A stretch of 64,000 bases of DNA from Ornithinimicrobium sufpigmenti (lineage in GTDB: Bacteria; Actinomycetota; Actinomycetes; Actinomycetales; Dermatophilaceae): positions 2,542,001 to 2,606,000 of the forward strand of contig NZ_CP036403.1 of the NCBI RefSeq assembly GCF_004322775.1, written 5' to 3'. Shown here piece by piece: positions 7,904 through 17,261 of this stretch. The notes under the pieces were generated by a model. The model worked only from the letters and a program-made list of their open reading frames with translations, had not been told where the DNA came from and ran no database searches. Numbering within the stretch: the stretch's first letter is position 1; every line of letters begins with the position of its first letter. A program made the position numbers and the translations under genes.

Positions 7904-9963
7904 TCCATCCTGGCCCGCAGGCGGGCCCGTTCGTGGTGCAGTCGGTTGAGCTCCTCGGCGATCAGCCGCTCCCCGGGCGAGCCAGGCGTCGCCCGCGCCA
8001 GCGCGCTCATCCGCTCCGCGACCTGCTGCTCGACGCCCGCGAGGCGGACGCGCAGCACGAGGGAGTCGACGAAGACCTCCGTCGGGACGCCGGTCTCTGG
8101 GTCCAGCTTGGAGGGCACCGGGTCCACGGTCAGCCCGTGGACGAGCGGGTGGACCTCCGCAGGGGTATGCCGTACCACCGCCTGCACCCAGGCGGCGGCC
8201 GACATCGCCGACGCGGCGGGCACCCCGCCGGCGGTGCGGACGGCGTGCCAGACAGCCCGGTGCATCGGGGCGCGGAAGCCGGCCGGGTCCAGCTCGTCCA
8301 CGTCCTCGGGGACGATCGCGAGCGGGTACTGCAGGGCCACCTGGAGCAGGTGGCGCTCGGCCATCTGTACCGGGTCACGCAGGTCCGGACGTGGCATCGG
8401 TGGCGGGCCGTTCTGGGATGACCCACCACCAGGCGCACCGGGCTCGGGTGTTGCCCCCGGCATACCGGAACCACCTGGCGCCGGTGCAGTCCGTGCCCCA
8501 CCCGCACCCTTCGGGGCACCCTGCCCACGCCCACCGGCTACCTGTCGCTGCCCGGGCGCCGGCCCCGGGCGGAAGTTCGCGCCCGATCCGCGCTGGGGTG
8601 CCCGCGCCGCCTTGTGCACCTCAGCGGTCAGCGACGCAGGGTCGATGCCCATCCAGCCGGCGACGTCGCGGGTGATCTCGGGGCGCAGTGTCTGGTCCTT
8701 GATCTGGGCCAGGATCGGCGCGACGGCACGCATGGCCTGCACCCGCTGGGCGGCCTCCGCCAGGTCGTAGGGGGCCAGGGTGGTGCGCACCGCGAACTCG
8801 AACATCGGCTGGGCTGCCTCGACCAGCTCCCTGACCCCGCGGCCCTTCTCCTCGTCCGTCTCGCCCTCGCCTGCGACCCAGAGGTCGTTGGGGTCGGCCC
8901 CGTCGGCCGCGACCGCGACATAGGACCTGGCCGCCCAGCGCTGGTCCTGCTCGAAGGCCCGCATCGCCGCCTTCTGGCCCGCGGCGTCGCCGTCGAAGGT
9001 GAAGATCACCCGCGCCGGGGCCCTGCCCGCCTCGTCGCGCAGGATCCGGCGCAGGATCGTGATGTGGTCGGAGCCGAAGGCGGTGCCGCAGGTCGCGACC
9101 GCGGTCTCCACCCCGGCCAGGTGCGCGGCCATGACATCGGTGTAGCCCTCGACGACGACCGCCGTGCGCTCGGCGGCGATGGCCTTCTTGGCCAGGTCGA
9201 GGCCGTAGAGCACCCCGGTCTTCTTGTAGAGAGGCGTCTCGGAGGTGTTGAGGTACTTCGCCGGGCTCCAGTCGTCCTCGTAGAGCCGCCGGGCGCCGAA
9301 GCCGACGGTGTCCCCCGTGATGGCGCGGATCGGCCACAGCACCCGCCCCTGGAAGCGGTCCGAGAGACCGCGGCCGCGGCGGTTGGCCAGCCCGCCGAGG
9401 AGGAGCTCCTCCTCGGTGAACCCCTTGAGCCGCAGGTGGTCGACCAGGGCGGTGCCGGCCCGCGGGGCGTACCCCACCATGAAGCGGGTCGCGTGCGCAC
9501 CGTTGAAGCCCTTGTCGCGCAGGAAGTCGCGGCCCTTGCGTCCTTCCGCGGAGTGGACCAGTGCCTCGTGGTAGAACTCCTCGGCCACCCGGTGCGCCTC
9601 CATGAGACGGGTCCGCTGCCCGACCGGCGGCTGGTCGCTGCGGCCTCCCGGGCCGCCCGTCTCCTCGTAGCGCAGGGTGAAGCCGACCTTGTCGGCGAGC
9701 CGCTCGACCGCCTCGGCGAAGGTGAGGTGGTCGATCTTCATCATGAAGTCGATGACGTCACCCCCCTCCTCGCAGCCGAAGCAGTGGTAGGTGCCCAGGG
9801 CGGGACGGACGTTGAAGGAAGGTGTCTTCTCGTCGTGGAACGGGCACAGACCCTTCAGCGCCCCCACACCTGCGCTGCGCAGCGTGACGTGCTCCCGGAC
9901 CACGTCCTCGATGGAGGCCTTGTCCTTCAGTGCCTGCTTGTCCTCGTCGTTGATCCGCCGCAC
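7900..9963 (-). CDS. dnaG: DNA primase
   Basis: DnaG (687 residues) makes RNA primers for chromosomal replication. The N-terminal CHC2 zinc ribbon is intact (CPFHDEKTPSF and YHCFGCEEGGD). The TOPRIM core shows VVVEGYTDVMAAH and FTFDGDAAGQKA, the Glu and Asp metal ligands. The C-terminal helicase-interaction domain follows a Gly/Pro-rich linker around residues 450-510. GTG at 9963 was chosen because AGGAGG lies 6 nt upstream and conserved sequence (RRINDEDKQALKDKAS) starts there; the longer open frame upstream is not coding. A -10 box TAGACT (9987-9992) predicts a ~17-nt leader. Confidence 0.95.
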   Translation of the reverse strand: MRRINDEDKQALKDKASIEDVVREHVTLRSAGVGALKGLCPFHDEKTPSFNVRPALGTYHCFGCEEGGDVIDFMMKIDHLTFAEAVERLADKVGFTLRYEETGGPGGRSDQPPVGQRTRLMEAHRVAEEFYHEALVHSAEGRKGRDFLRDKGFNGAHATRFMVGYAPRAGTALVDHLRLKGFTEEELLLGGLANRRGRGLSDRFQGRVLWPIRAITGDTVGFGARRLYEDDWSPAKYLNTSETPLYKKTGVLYGLDLAKKAIAAERTAVVVEGYTDVMAAHLAGVETAVATCGTAFGSDHITILRRILRDEAGRAPARVIFTFDGDAAGQKAAMRAFEQDQRWAARSYVAVAADGADPNDLWVAGEGETDEEKGRGVRELVEAAQPMFEFAVRTTLAPYDLAEAAQRVQAMRAVAPILAQIKDQTLRPEITRDVAGWMGIDPASLTAEVHKAARAPQRGSGANFRPGPAPGQRQVAGGRGQGAPKGAGGARTAPAPGGSGMPGATPEPGAPGGGSSQNGPPPMPRPDLRDPVQMAERHLLQVALQYPLAIVPEDVDELDPAGFRAPMHRAVWHAVRTAGGVPAASAMSAAAWVQAVVRHTPAEVHPLVHGLTVDPVPSKLDPETGVPTEVFVDSLVLRVRLAGVEQQVAERMSALARATPGSPGERLIAEELNRLHHERARLRARME

Positions 9964-10320
9964 CACGCACCTCCTCTCTTGCGGTGAGTCTAGGTCGCCG
10001 GGCCCACATCCCCGCCGGTCGTCCCCAGTGCACCCGTCAGCCGCCGGCCCCCGCCCGCGGAAGACGTCCCTTGAAGACCCGTCAGCCGCGGGCGCCCGCA
10101 CCTGGGTCAACTCCCCCCAGGGACCCGAGACCGCAGGTGCGCCAGTCCGCCCGGACCGTCCATCTGCCCATACCTCCGTCAGGACACCTGTCGAATGATC
10201 CGTCGAGGGAATGCCCCGCGAGCGTCTACCCTTATACGGCTGCGAGCGCGACCGATCTCTCGGTCCCGCGCCCGGCTCACCGGCTTCGCGCCACCCACCC
10301 CTGATCCTCGGGAGACCGCC
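9964..10320. promoter_or_regulatory. divergent promoter spacer dnaG / MFS exporter
   Basis: A 357-bp GC-rich spacer. Toward dnaG it holds the -10 TAGACT at 9987-9992. Toward the exporter, TTATAC at 10232-10237 is the best -10 candidate. The sequence ACCCGTCAGCCGC occurs twice about 49 bp apart. No RNA gene was recognised. Confidence 0.45.
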
Positions 10321-11808
10321 TTGACCGCCGACGCCGATGCCGCCGCACCCGCCCAGACCCTCCACGCCGCCCCGGACGATGCCCGGGTCCGGCTCGTCCT
10401 GCGGGTGCTGACGGCCGCGGCCTTCGTGGTCATCCTCAACGAGACGCTGATGGTGAACGCGCTGCCCCGGCTCATGGAGGTCTTCCAGATCACCGCCGCC
10501 ACGGGCCAGTGGCTCACCACCGGCTTCCTGCTCACCATGGCCGTCGTCATCCCGATGACCGGGTGGCTGCTGCAGCGGGTGAGCATCCAGACGGCGTACG
10601 CGCTGGCCATCGGCACCTTCGCCATCGGCACGACCCTGTGCCTCCTCGCGCCCTCGTTCTCCATCCTCCTGCTCGGCCGCGTCGTCCAGGCGGCTGGCAC
10701 CGCGGTGATGATGCCGCTGCTGATGACGACGATCATGGCGCTGGTCCCCCCGCAGCGGCGGGGTCGGGTGATGGGCAACCTCACCCTGGCCATGTCGGTC
10801 GCACCGGCGATGGGTCCGACCGTGTCTGGCGTCATCATGCAGCTGGGGTCCTGGCGTTGGCTGTTCGGCCTGGTCCTGCCCATCGCGATCCTGATGGGGC
10901 TGGCGGGCGTGCGTCTGCTGCGGGGCAGCGAGCCCGGCACCCCCACCCGCCTGGACCTGCTGTCGGTGCTCTTCACCGCGCTGGGCTTCGGAGGCGTCGT
11001 CTACGGGCTCTCGGCCCTCGGGGAGGCCTCCGGCGGTGGTGCCCCGATCGACCCGCTCTGGGCCCTCCTCGTGGGTGGGCTCGCGCTCGCCCTGTTCGGC
11101 TGGCGCCAGGTGGTGCTGCAGCGTCGCGACGACCCGTTCCTGGACCTGCGCACGCTGACCGTCTCGCGGTATGTCGTCGCGCTGGGCGTCCTGTGCCTGG
11201 CCTTCATGGGGATGCTGGGCGCCATGCTGCTCCTGCCCATCGTGATGCAGGACGTGCGCGGGATGAGCGTGCTGCAGTCCGGCCTGATGCTCATGCCGGG
11301 TGCGGTCGTGATGGGTCTGCTCGGCCCGGCGGTCGGCCGGCTCTACGACCGGGTCGGTCCGCGCCCGCTGGTGGTGCCCGGCTCCCTCGTCCTGGTGGTC
11401 GCGATGGGTGGGCTGGCCCTGTCGGTGCAGTCGTCCCCCTGGTGGGTCGTGCTCGCCCTGCACGTCGTGATGAGCATCTCCCTGGCCTTCCTCTTCACCC
11501 CCGTCTTCACCTCCGGTCTGGGTTCCCTGCCCCGGCGGCTGGCGTCGCACGGCAGTGCCCTGCTCGGAGCAGCCCAGCAGGTCGCCGGCGCCGCGGGTGC
11601 CGCGATGGCGGTGGCCATCATGCAGCTGAGCTCGGTCGCGCTGGTCGCGGACGGGGCCGCGCCGGACGACGCGCTCGGCGCTGGCATCCGCACCGCGCTG
11701 CTCGTCGCCGCCGGACTGGCCTGCGTCGTCGCCGTGCTGACCCTGTTCGTGCGGCGCCCGCTCGATGACCCCCAGGACAGCCCCCACGAGCCCCTCGCGG
11801 CCCACTGA
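10321..11808 (+). CDS. MFS drug exporter, DHA2 (EmrB/QacA) type
   Basis: This is a ~495-residue membrane protein with about 14 transmembrane segments, the DHA2 count. Helix 1 holds LNETLMVNALP, matching the family motif D1 region with Glu in place of Asp. The region TGWLLQRVSIQTAYALAIG and the later LGRVVQAAGTAVMMPL match MFS motifs A and C. Members export hydrophobic drugs or metabolites by proton antiport. TTG 10321 (GGGAG 6 nt upstream) was chosen because the ~40 codons before it are low-quality basic sequence; other starts are possible. Confidence 0.85.
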   Translation: MTADADAAAPAQTLHAAPDDARVRLVLRVLTAAAFVVILNETLMVNALPRLMEVFQITAATGQWLTTGFLLTMAVVIPMTGWLLQRVSIQTAYALAIGTFAIGTTLCLLAPSFSILLLGRVVQAAGTAVMMPLLMTTIMALVPPQRRGRVMGNLTLAMSVAPAMGPTVSGVIMQLGSWRWLFGLVLPIAILMGLAGVRLLRGSEPGTPTRLDLLSVLFTALGFGGVVYGLSALGEASGGGAPIDPLWALLVGGLALALFGWRQVVLQRRDDPFLDLRTLTVSRYVVALGVLCLAFMGMLGAMLLLPIVMQDVRGMSVLQSGLMLMPGAVVMGLLGPAVGRLYDRVGPRPLVVPGSLVLVVAMGGLALSVQSSPWWVVLALHVVMSISLAFLFTPVFTSGLGSLPRRLASHGSALLGAAQQVAGAAGAAMAVAIMQLSSVALVADGAAPDDALGAGIRTALLVAAGLACVVAVLTLFVRRPLDDPQDSPHEPLAAH

Positions 11809-11855
11809 GCAGCGCCTACGTGGGTGCGTGCTGACACCCGCCCCGCACGGTCCCC

Positions 11856-11874
11856 CAGCGGGAAGGACCCGCTG
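11856..11874 (+). terminator. possible terminator after MFS exporter
   Basis: A 7-bp perfect stem CAGCGGG / CCCGCTG closes a 5-nt loop, 47 bp after the exporter stop. There is no U-tract, which is common in high-GC actinobacteria. Confidence 0.45.
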
Positions 11875-11914
11875 AGGAGCGTGCGCGGCATACCCCTGCT
11901 CTAGCCTGGGGCCC

Positions 11915-12880
11915 ATGGCCAAGGCGAGCAGCTCCGCGATCGAGCTCGAGGTGGGCGGGCGGACCGTGCGGATCTCCAACCCCGACCGCGTCTACTTCCC
12001 CGACAGCGGCCTGACCAAGCTGGACCTGGCGCAGTACTACCTGCAGGTCGGCGACGGGATCGTCACCGCGTTGCGCGAGCGGCCGTGCATGCTCCACCGC
12101 TTCCCGGACGGCACGACCGGCGAGCGCGTGCACCAGAAGCGGCTGCCGCACGGCGCACCTGACTGGATGGAGACGGTGCGGGTCACCTTCCCGCGCTACA
12201 ACCGGACCGCCGACGAGCTGTGCGTCACCGAGCTGGCCCAGGTGATCTGGTGCGTGCAGATGTCGACCGTGGAGTTCCACCCCTGGAACAGCCGCCGCGG
12301 GCACGTCGAGCAGCCGGACGAGTGGCGGATCGACCTCGACCCCGGTGAGGAGTGCGACTTGGCCACCGTCCGACGGGTATGCGGCGTCGCCCGGGAGGTG
12401 CTGGACGAGCTGGGGGCGGTTGGTTGGCCGAAGACGACCGGCTCCCACGGCATCCACGTCTACGTGCGGATTCCGCCCGAGCACGGCTTCCACGACGTGC
12501 GCCGGGCGGCGCTGGCCTTCGCCCGGGAGGTGGAGCGGCGCACCGAGGAGGCGACGACGGTGTGGTGGCGCAAGGACCGCGACCCGCGCAAGGTGTTCGT
12601 GGACTTCAACCAGAACGCCCGGGACCACACGATCGCCGCGGCCTACTCCATCCGAGCCACGCCGGAGGCGACCGTCTCAGCGCCGTTGCGGTGGGAGGAG
12701 GTCCCCGACTGCGACCCGCGCGACTTCACCGTCCGCACTATGCCGGCCCGGTATGCCGAGCTCGGCGACCTGCACGCAAGGATCGACGACGCCGTCTTCG
12801 ACCTGGCCCCGCTGCTGGAGTGGGCCGCGCGGGACGAGGCGGAGGGCGCCGAGGTCCCCGGGGAGCCGGACGGGGACTGA
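11915..12880 (+). CDS. LigD-type polymerase/primase domain protein (stand-alone)
   Basis: This 321-residue archaeo-eukaryotic primase-fold polymerase of the LigD PolDom family takes part in non-homologous end joining and ribonucleotide gap filling. Catalytic signatures are DLDPG (metal-binding aspartates, near residue 140), TTGSHGIHVYVR (nucleotide-binding Ser/His) and VFVDFNQNARDHTIAAAYS (third Asp). No ligase or phosphoesterase domain is attached and no ku gene lies nearby. The ATG at 11915 has a -10 box (TAGCCT, 11902-11907) 7 nt upstream, so the transcript is probably leaderless. It converges with the downstream regulator gene. Confidence 0.9.
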   Translation: MAKASSSAIELEVGGRTVRISNPDRVYFPDSGLTKLDLAQYYLQVGDGIVTALRERPCMLHRFPDGTTGERVHQKRLPHGAPDWMETVRVTFPRYNRTADELCVTELAQVIWCVQMSTVEFHPWNSRRGHVEQPDEWRIDLDPGEECDLATVRRVCGVAREVLDELGAVGWPKTTGSHGIHVYVRIPPEHGFHDVRRAALAFAREVERRTEEATTVWWRKDRDPRKVFVDFNQNARDHTIAAAYSIRATPEATVSAPLRWEEVPDCDPRDFTVRTMPARYAELGDLHARIDDAVFDLAPLLEWAARDEAEGAEVPGEPDGD

Positions 12881-12897
12881 CCGACTCGGCTGCGGCA

Positions 12898-12913
12898 GGC
12901 CGGTCGACCGGCC
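12898..12913. terminator. 16-bp perfect palindrome between convergent genes
   Basis: GGCCGGTCGACCGGCC sits in the 45-bp gap between two convergent genes. It may be a bidirectional stop signal or a protein-binding site. Confidence 0.4.
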
Positions 12914-12925
12914 CCAGAGCGCGCC

Positions 12926-14482
12926 TCAGGAGGTCTGCACGTCCACCACGAGCCGCAACGGGTCGTGGAGCAGGAAGACTCGGTAGGGCCGGGGCTCACC
13001 CTGCATGCCGATGAAGAGCTGGAGCTGGCCCTCCCAGGGCGTGGTGCGGATGACCTCCTGGACCGCGTCGAGCCGGTGCGTGTCGAGCCCGAAGTCGCCT
13101 CCGTCGTAGACCGGGTCTCCCGGCTCGGGGTAGGCCATGCTGTTGAGGACGATCTCCAGGACGGAGTCCCCGGCGATCCCCATCGGCGCACCCGACCCGT
13201 CGCGGAGAGGGTTGGGGGTGTAGACGGCGTACCAGCCCGGCCCCGCCGCCCCCGGCTGCGCGGCGAGATCGAGGACGATCCGGTCGAAGCCGTCGTGCAC
13301 GCCTGCACGGACGCTCGGGGCGTAGACACCGCCACCGGAAGCGGGCCACGGCTCGCCGACCCACTGCTCGTCGGGGTCCATGAACGGCGGGCCACCGCCC
13401 GGCGGCGAGGAGCCGTCAGGCGGCGTGACGGGCGAGGTCGGGTGCTGCGAGGTCGGAGCGGGCGAAGCGGGGGCGGTACCCGGCGTCGTCGGTGCCGCCG
13501 TCGGATCCGCGGGTGCGGTCGTGGTGGTCGGCGTGGTCGGAGCGTCCTGCGCGGTCGGGCTGGAGGGCGTCCCGGGCGTGGTCGGCGCCACCGTGGGTGA
13601 GGCGACTGCCGGCGGCGTAGGCCCGACCGCCGGCGACGTGGGCACGGCCGTCGGCGACCCGACCGGGTCCGGAGCTGCCTCTCCAGTCGCGTCCGTCGTC
13701 ATGCTGGGGGCCTCGGTCTCGATGCTGGTGGGCGGTGCCTGCTCGGCGTCGGCCGCGGTGACGTCGACCGAGAGCAGCAGCCAGTCGTGGTCGAGCTGGT
13801 GCAGGGTCCCGCCATCGGCGAGCACCTCGAGCCAGAAGTCCTCGGCCGTCTGTGCCGGCGGGGGGCAGTCCTGATCCCTGGTGGCCAGATCGCTGCCGGC
13901 GAAGGACCCGTCCGCGCGCAGCTCCAGGTCCTGCTGGAACCACCCGCCCCCGCAGTCGTCGGCGACGAAGCCCCAGCCGCGGCCGGCCGCGCCGCCGAAG
14001 GAGAAGACCGTCTCGGCGCCGGAGCCGATGACCTCGGAAGCGCGCCGGTCGCTGCCCCAGACCTGGTCGGTCAGCTCCCACGAGGTGCCGGCGAGCTCCG
14101 CGGGGTCGGCCACCTGGACCTGCGCATCCGTGTCCATGTCGGCCCTGGCGTCCCTGACGTCCCGCTCCCCCGCCTCGGGCGCGGCCAGGACGAAGGTGGT
14201 CAGCCCCGAGGGCAGGTTCGCGACGTGGGGCTCGACCGGACCCACCTCTCCCCCGAACACGCCCGTCTGCCACACCAGCCCGGCCACGGCGACCAGCGCG
14301 ACGCCGCCGAGCACGCCCGCACCGGCCCGCTTGCGAGAGCGCCGGCGACGACCGCTGCTCCACTGCTCGTGCGGGTCCAGGCTCTCCCGCTCCCCGGGCC
14401 ACGAGGCGTCCTCCAGCAGGGCCCGGACGTCGAGAGCCGTGCCCCCGTCACCCCGACCGTCCGCGCCATACCCCTCGCTCAT
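12926..14482 (-). CDS. membrane-anchored putative anti-sigma regulator with AMIN-like domain
   Basis: The protein has 518 residues. The first ~55 are cytosolic and charged, and would face the sigma factor. One transmembrane helix covers ~60-80 (VLGGVALVAVAGLVWQTGVF). An extracytoplasmic domain reaches ~240, and a Pro/Thr-rich linker of ~120 residues follows. The C-terminal AMIN-like domain shows GFDRIVLDL and PYRVFLLHDPLRLVVDV. The start at 14482 overlaps the sigma stop (ATGA). The architecture suggests a wall- or envelope-sensing anti-sigma factor; no zinc-binding anti-sigma motif is seen, so this is inferred from the operon. Confidence 0.7.
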   Translation of the reverse strand: MSEGYGADGRGDGGTALDVRALLEDASWPGERESLDPHEQWSSGRRRRSRKRAGAGVLGGVALVAVAGLVWQTGVFGGEVGPVEPHVANLPSGLTTFVLAAPEAGERDVRDARADMDTDAQVQVADPAELAGTSWELTDQVWGSDRRASEVIGSGAETVFSFGGAAGRGWGFVADDCGGGWFQQDLELRADGSFAGSDLATRDQDCPPPAQTAEDFWLEVLADGGTLHQLDHDWLLLSVDVTAADAEQAPPTSIETEAPSMTTDATGEAAPDPVGSPTAVPTSPAVGPTPPAVASPTVAPTTPGTPSSPTAQDAPTTPTTTTAPADPTAAPTTPGTAPASPAPTSQHPTSPVTPPDGSSPPGGGPPFMDPDEQWVGEPWPASGGGVYAPSVRAGVHDGFDRIVLDLAAQPGAAGPGWYAVYTPNPLRDGSGAPMGIAGDSVLEIVLNSMAYPEPGDPVYDGGDFGLDTHRLDAVQEVIRTTPWEGQLQLFIGMQGEPRPYRVFLLHDPLRLVVDVQTS

Positions 14483-14982
14483 CGCTGCCCCTCCCACTGC
14501 TGCTCCGCAGCGCGGGCTGCGAGCTCCTCCCGCATCCGGGCGATGGCCTGGTGGGACAGACTCTTGACGGTGCCGACCGCGATCCCCATCACCTCGGCGG
14601 CCTGAGCCTCGGTGAGGTCCTCGAAGTAGCGCAGCACCAGCGCGGCACGCTGCCGGGGCGGCAGGGAGCGCAGCACGTCATGGACCTCAGCATCCCTCGC
14701 CCTACCCTCCGCGCCGTCACCCACGCCGGCGTCCGGCAACGTCTCGACGACCGTCTCGTGCCGGGTCCTGCGCCACGACGAGACCCGCTGCCGATAGATC
14801 ACCTTGCGCACGAAGGCGTCGGGGTGCTCGACCTTCTCCCACTTCTCGGCCAGCGCGATGAGCGCCTCCTGCAGCAGGTCCTCTGCCTGGTCCGCGTCTC
14901 CGCACATCAGGTATGCCGCACGCCTCAACCGTCCCTGCCGGTCCTGCACGAACTGCGTGTAGGCGGGGTCGGTCGTCACCAC
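14479..14982 (-). CDS. SigE-family ECF RNA polymerase sigma factor
   Basis: This ~167-residue ECF sigma has region 2 (RLRRAAYLMCGDADQAEDLLQ) and region 4 (LPPRQRAALVLRYFEDLTEA, then helix-turn-helix VMGIAVGTVKSLSHQAI). It recruits RNA polymerase to promoters for an unknown signal. GTG 14982 was chosen because AGGAGG lies 6 nt upstream; the frame is open further but has no better site. It is translationally coupled to the membrane regulator. The pair resembles the one at 30228-31600. Confidence 0.88.
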   Translation of the reverse strand: MVTTDPAYTQFVQDRQGRLRRAAYLMCGDADQAEDLLQEALIALAEKWEKVEHPDAFVRKVIYRQRVSSWRRTRHETVVETLPDAGVGDGAEGRARDAEVHDVLRSLPPRQRAALVLRYFEDLTEAQAAEVMGIAVGTVKSLSHQAIARMREELAARAAEQQWEGQR

Positions 14983-15138
14983 GGCGCGCCTCCTCTCGGC
15001 TTCCGTCGACCGTCTCCCCACCCTGTCGCCCCGCCGGACGCAAAGGTTCAGGTCGGGCAGCCGCACGTCACGTCGAACGGCTGCACCGGGCCCCGCCCCG
15101 GTGTCACGCCCGGGGCGAGGTCTCGACCGTCGGTCCGG

Positions 15139-16230
15139 TCAGCCGCCGAAGGCGGGGTAGGCCGGCAGGTCCAGCCTGCTCCCCTCCCGCCAGCTGCGCA
15201 AGGCCCAGGTCACTGCCTCGTCGCAGAGCGCGGCCGTGTCCGGCAGCTCCTCAGCGCACTCCCGCACCACCCACCGCCAGCGCGCCAGGAGCAGGGCCCG
15301 GAACGGAGGACCCCCGTGGTCAGGGTTGATCCTGCGGTCGGCCAGGGCCCCGTCGAGCAGCCACAACGCCCCCGTGACGACCCACAGCGCGACCGCTGCC
15401 CGCACCTGACGGTGCCAGTCGGGGTCCTGGGACAGGCCGGGGAGGACCGTCTCGGCGCCCGTGGTGAAGGCCGACAGCATCGAGGAGGTGAGCCCCGAGG
15501 GCGGCGCGAAGACGCACCAGCAGGTGGAGAACGGCTCGGCTGCATAGGCAGCCTCCAGAGCGGCGTGCCGGATCCCGGTGCCCTCCAGGTCCACGAAGCG
15601 CACCCCGCCGGGTGTCAGCACGGCGTTGTCCGGGCACGCGTCACCGGGGCCCAGGACATGGCGCGCGCTGTCCCCCGCGAGCCAGTCCGCCACGTCGGCG
15701 ACCTCGGCTGCGGCCGCGGCACCGTGCCGAAGCCCCGCCACCTCGCGCAGCCGGGTGAGGCCGGTCTGCGGGTTGCGGCGTAAGGCGTTTCGATCCTCCG
15801 CGATCGCCGGACCGAGCGCCGCCCGCACCGCGGCCGGGGCCGAGGAGGCCGCCCGGAGCGTGCGCCCCAGGGCACCCGCCCAGGCCAGGGTCTGCTGGTA
15901 TGCCGTGTCCGCGTCCGTGCCGACCAGGACGTCCGCGAGGGTCGGATGGGTGCCCAGGTCCTCCATCAGCAGGCTGGCGCTGGCATCGTCGCTGGCCAGC
16001 AGCGTGGGGGCCGAGGGGAGGTGGGCCAGGCCGATCTGCTCCCGCAGGTAGCCCCGGGGCACCGCGCCGCCCGTCGCGTCGGGCGCGAAGGTCTTGACGA
16101 CGACCGAGGTGCCCCACTCCGCGGGGCCGGAGCGGACGGCATACCGGAGGACCGTGGAGCGGCGTGACCCGCCGAGGTCGACGGGGTCGGCGAGCTCGGC
16201 ACCGCGCGGGAGCCAGCCTGGTGGGTTCAC
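15139..16230 (-). CDS. phosphotransferase-like protein (APH/choline kinase fold)
   Basis: This 363-residue protein resembles aminoglycoside/homoserine-type kinases. The loop GPGDACPDNAVL (catalytic Asp, then Asn) and VDLEGTG (the DxE/DFG-like metal ligand) are in the expected order, near residues 210 and 230. An N-lobe lysine candidate lies in TSVVVKTFAP. The substrate is unknown. GTG 16230 overlaps the upstream nitronate monooxygenase stop (GTGA), so the genes are coupled. The open frame continues upstream, but that part is antisense to the neighbour. Confidence 0.7.
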   Translation of the reverse strand: MNPPGWLPRGAELADPVDLGGSRRSTVLRYAVRSGPAEWGTSVVVKTFAPDATGGAVPRGYLREQIGLAHLPSAPTLLASDDASASLLMEDLGTHPTLADVLVGTDADTAYQQTLAWAGALGRTLRAASSAPAAVRAALGPAIAEDRNALRRNPQTGLTRLREVAGLRHGAAAAAEVADVADWLAGDSARHVLGPGDACPDNAVLTPGGVRFVDLEGTGIRHAALEAAYAAEPFSTCWCVFAPPSGLTSSMLSAFTTGAETVLPGLSQDPDWHRQVRAAVALWVVTGALWLLDGALADRRINPDHGGPPFRALLLARWRWVVRECAEELPDTAALCDEAVTWALRSWREGSRLDLPAYPAFGG

Positions 16231-17252
16231 CGGGCGAGCTCGGCCACGATTTCGCCGGCGGGGCGCTCCTGGGCGGCGCGCCACCCGGACCCCGCCCAGA
16301 TGTGGATCCCGTGCACGTCCCCGGCGTCCGCAGCCGCCCGCCGCAGCGGCTTGGTCAGCTGGTCGACGACGGGGAAGACCGGGGGTGCGTGGCCCTCGTG
16401 CCGGTCGACGAAGTCGTTGCGCACCGCACCGGCGACCCGACCGGTGAACGCCCGCGTGGTGACGCGTTCGGTGAGCGAGGGGTCGCGCAGGGCCGCGCGG
16501 TAGGTCTGCGAGGTGCCCGCCTCGGTGGCCAGGAGCAGCGCCGTGCCGACCTGGACGGCGGTGGCTCCGGCGTCCAGGGCCCGGCGGACGTCGCCCGCGG
16601 TGGTGATGCCGCCGGCCGCGACGAGCGGCACCTCCACCTCGGGCGCCAGGACCTCGAGCAGACCCAGGTGGTCGATGACGTCCGGCTCGGCCTCGGGGTC
16701 GTGGGTGGCCCGGTGGCCGCCCGCCTCGCTCCCCTGGACGACGAGGGCGTCCGGCTGGACGGCGAGCGCGTCCCGGGCCTCGGCCAGCGAGGTCACCGTG
16801 AGGTGCACCTCGATCCCGGCCGTACGCCACCGGCCCACCACGTGCGCGGGAGGCACGCCGAAGGTGCAGGACACCACCGTTGGCCGCAGCGTCTCGACCA
16901 GGAGCATCTTGTCCGTCCAGTGGTCGGTGTCGCCCCAGGACGGGTGCCCGGGCTCGACCCCCAGCGCCTCCGCCTCCGGCAGCAGGCGGTCACGGAAGGC
17001 GCGGACGGCGGCCTCGTGCCGGCTGCGGTCGGCAGCGCGCGGGACGAAGAGGTTGACGCCGAAGGGACGCTGGGTGAGGTCGCGGGTGTGGACGAGGTCG
17101 GCGGCCAGCTGCTCGGGCGTGCGGTAGCCCGCCGCGAGCATCCCCAGGCCGCCGGCGTCGCTGACGGCCGCGGCGAGCAGCGGCGTGCTGATCCCCCCGG
17201 CCATGGGAGCGCCCACGATCGGCAGGTCTTGCGTCGTCAGCAGGCTGGTCAT
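16227..17252 (-). CDS. nitronate monooxygenase (2-nitropropane dioxygenase family)
   Basis: This 341-residue FMN-dependent TIM barrel oxidises alkyl nitronates such as propionate-3-nitronate. Signatures are LPIVGAPMAGGISTPLLAAA at the N-terminus, DALVVQGSEAGGHR (family active-site loop with conserved His, residues ~170-183), VPLVAAGGITTAGD and GATAVQVGTALLLATEA (phosphate-binding). The start ATG has GGAG 6-9 nt upstream. It lies between the dgt repeat array and the coupled phosphotransferase gene. Confidence 0.88.
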   Translation of the reverse strand: MTSLLTTQDLPIVGAPMAGGISTPLLAAAVSDAGGLGMLAAGYRTPEQLAADLVHTRDLTQRPFGVNLFVPRAADRSRHEAAVRAFRDRLLPEAEALGVEPGHPSWGDTDHWTDKMLLVETLRPTVVSCTFGVPPAHVVGRWRTAGIEVHLTVTSLAEARDALAVQPDALVVQGSEAGGHRATHDPEAEPDVIDHLGLLEVLAPEVEVPLVAAGGITTAGDVRRALDAGATAVQVGTALLLATEAGTSQTYRAALRDPSLTERVTTRAFTGRVAGAVRNDFVDRHEGHAPPVFPVVDQLTKPLRRAAADAGDVHGIHIWAGSGWRAAQERPAGEIVAELAR

Positions 17253-17261
17253 CGGGACTCC

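Noticed and set aside
9964..11979. Open frame extending dnaG upstream on the minus strand
   Set aside because: It is antisense to the MFS exporter, full of His/Gln/Arg low-complexity sequence, and conserved primase sequence with AGGAGG begins at 9963.
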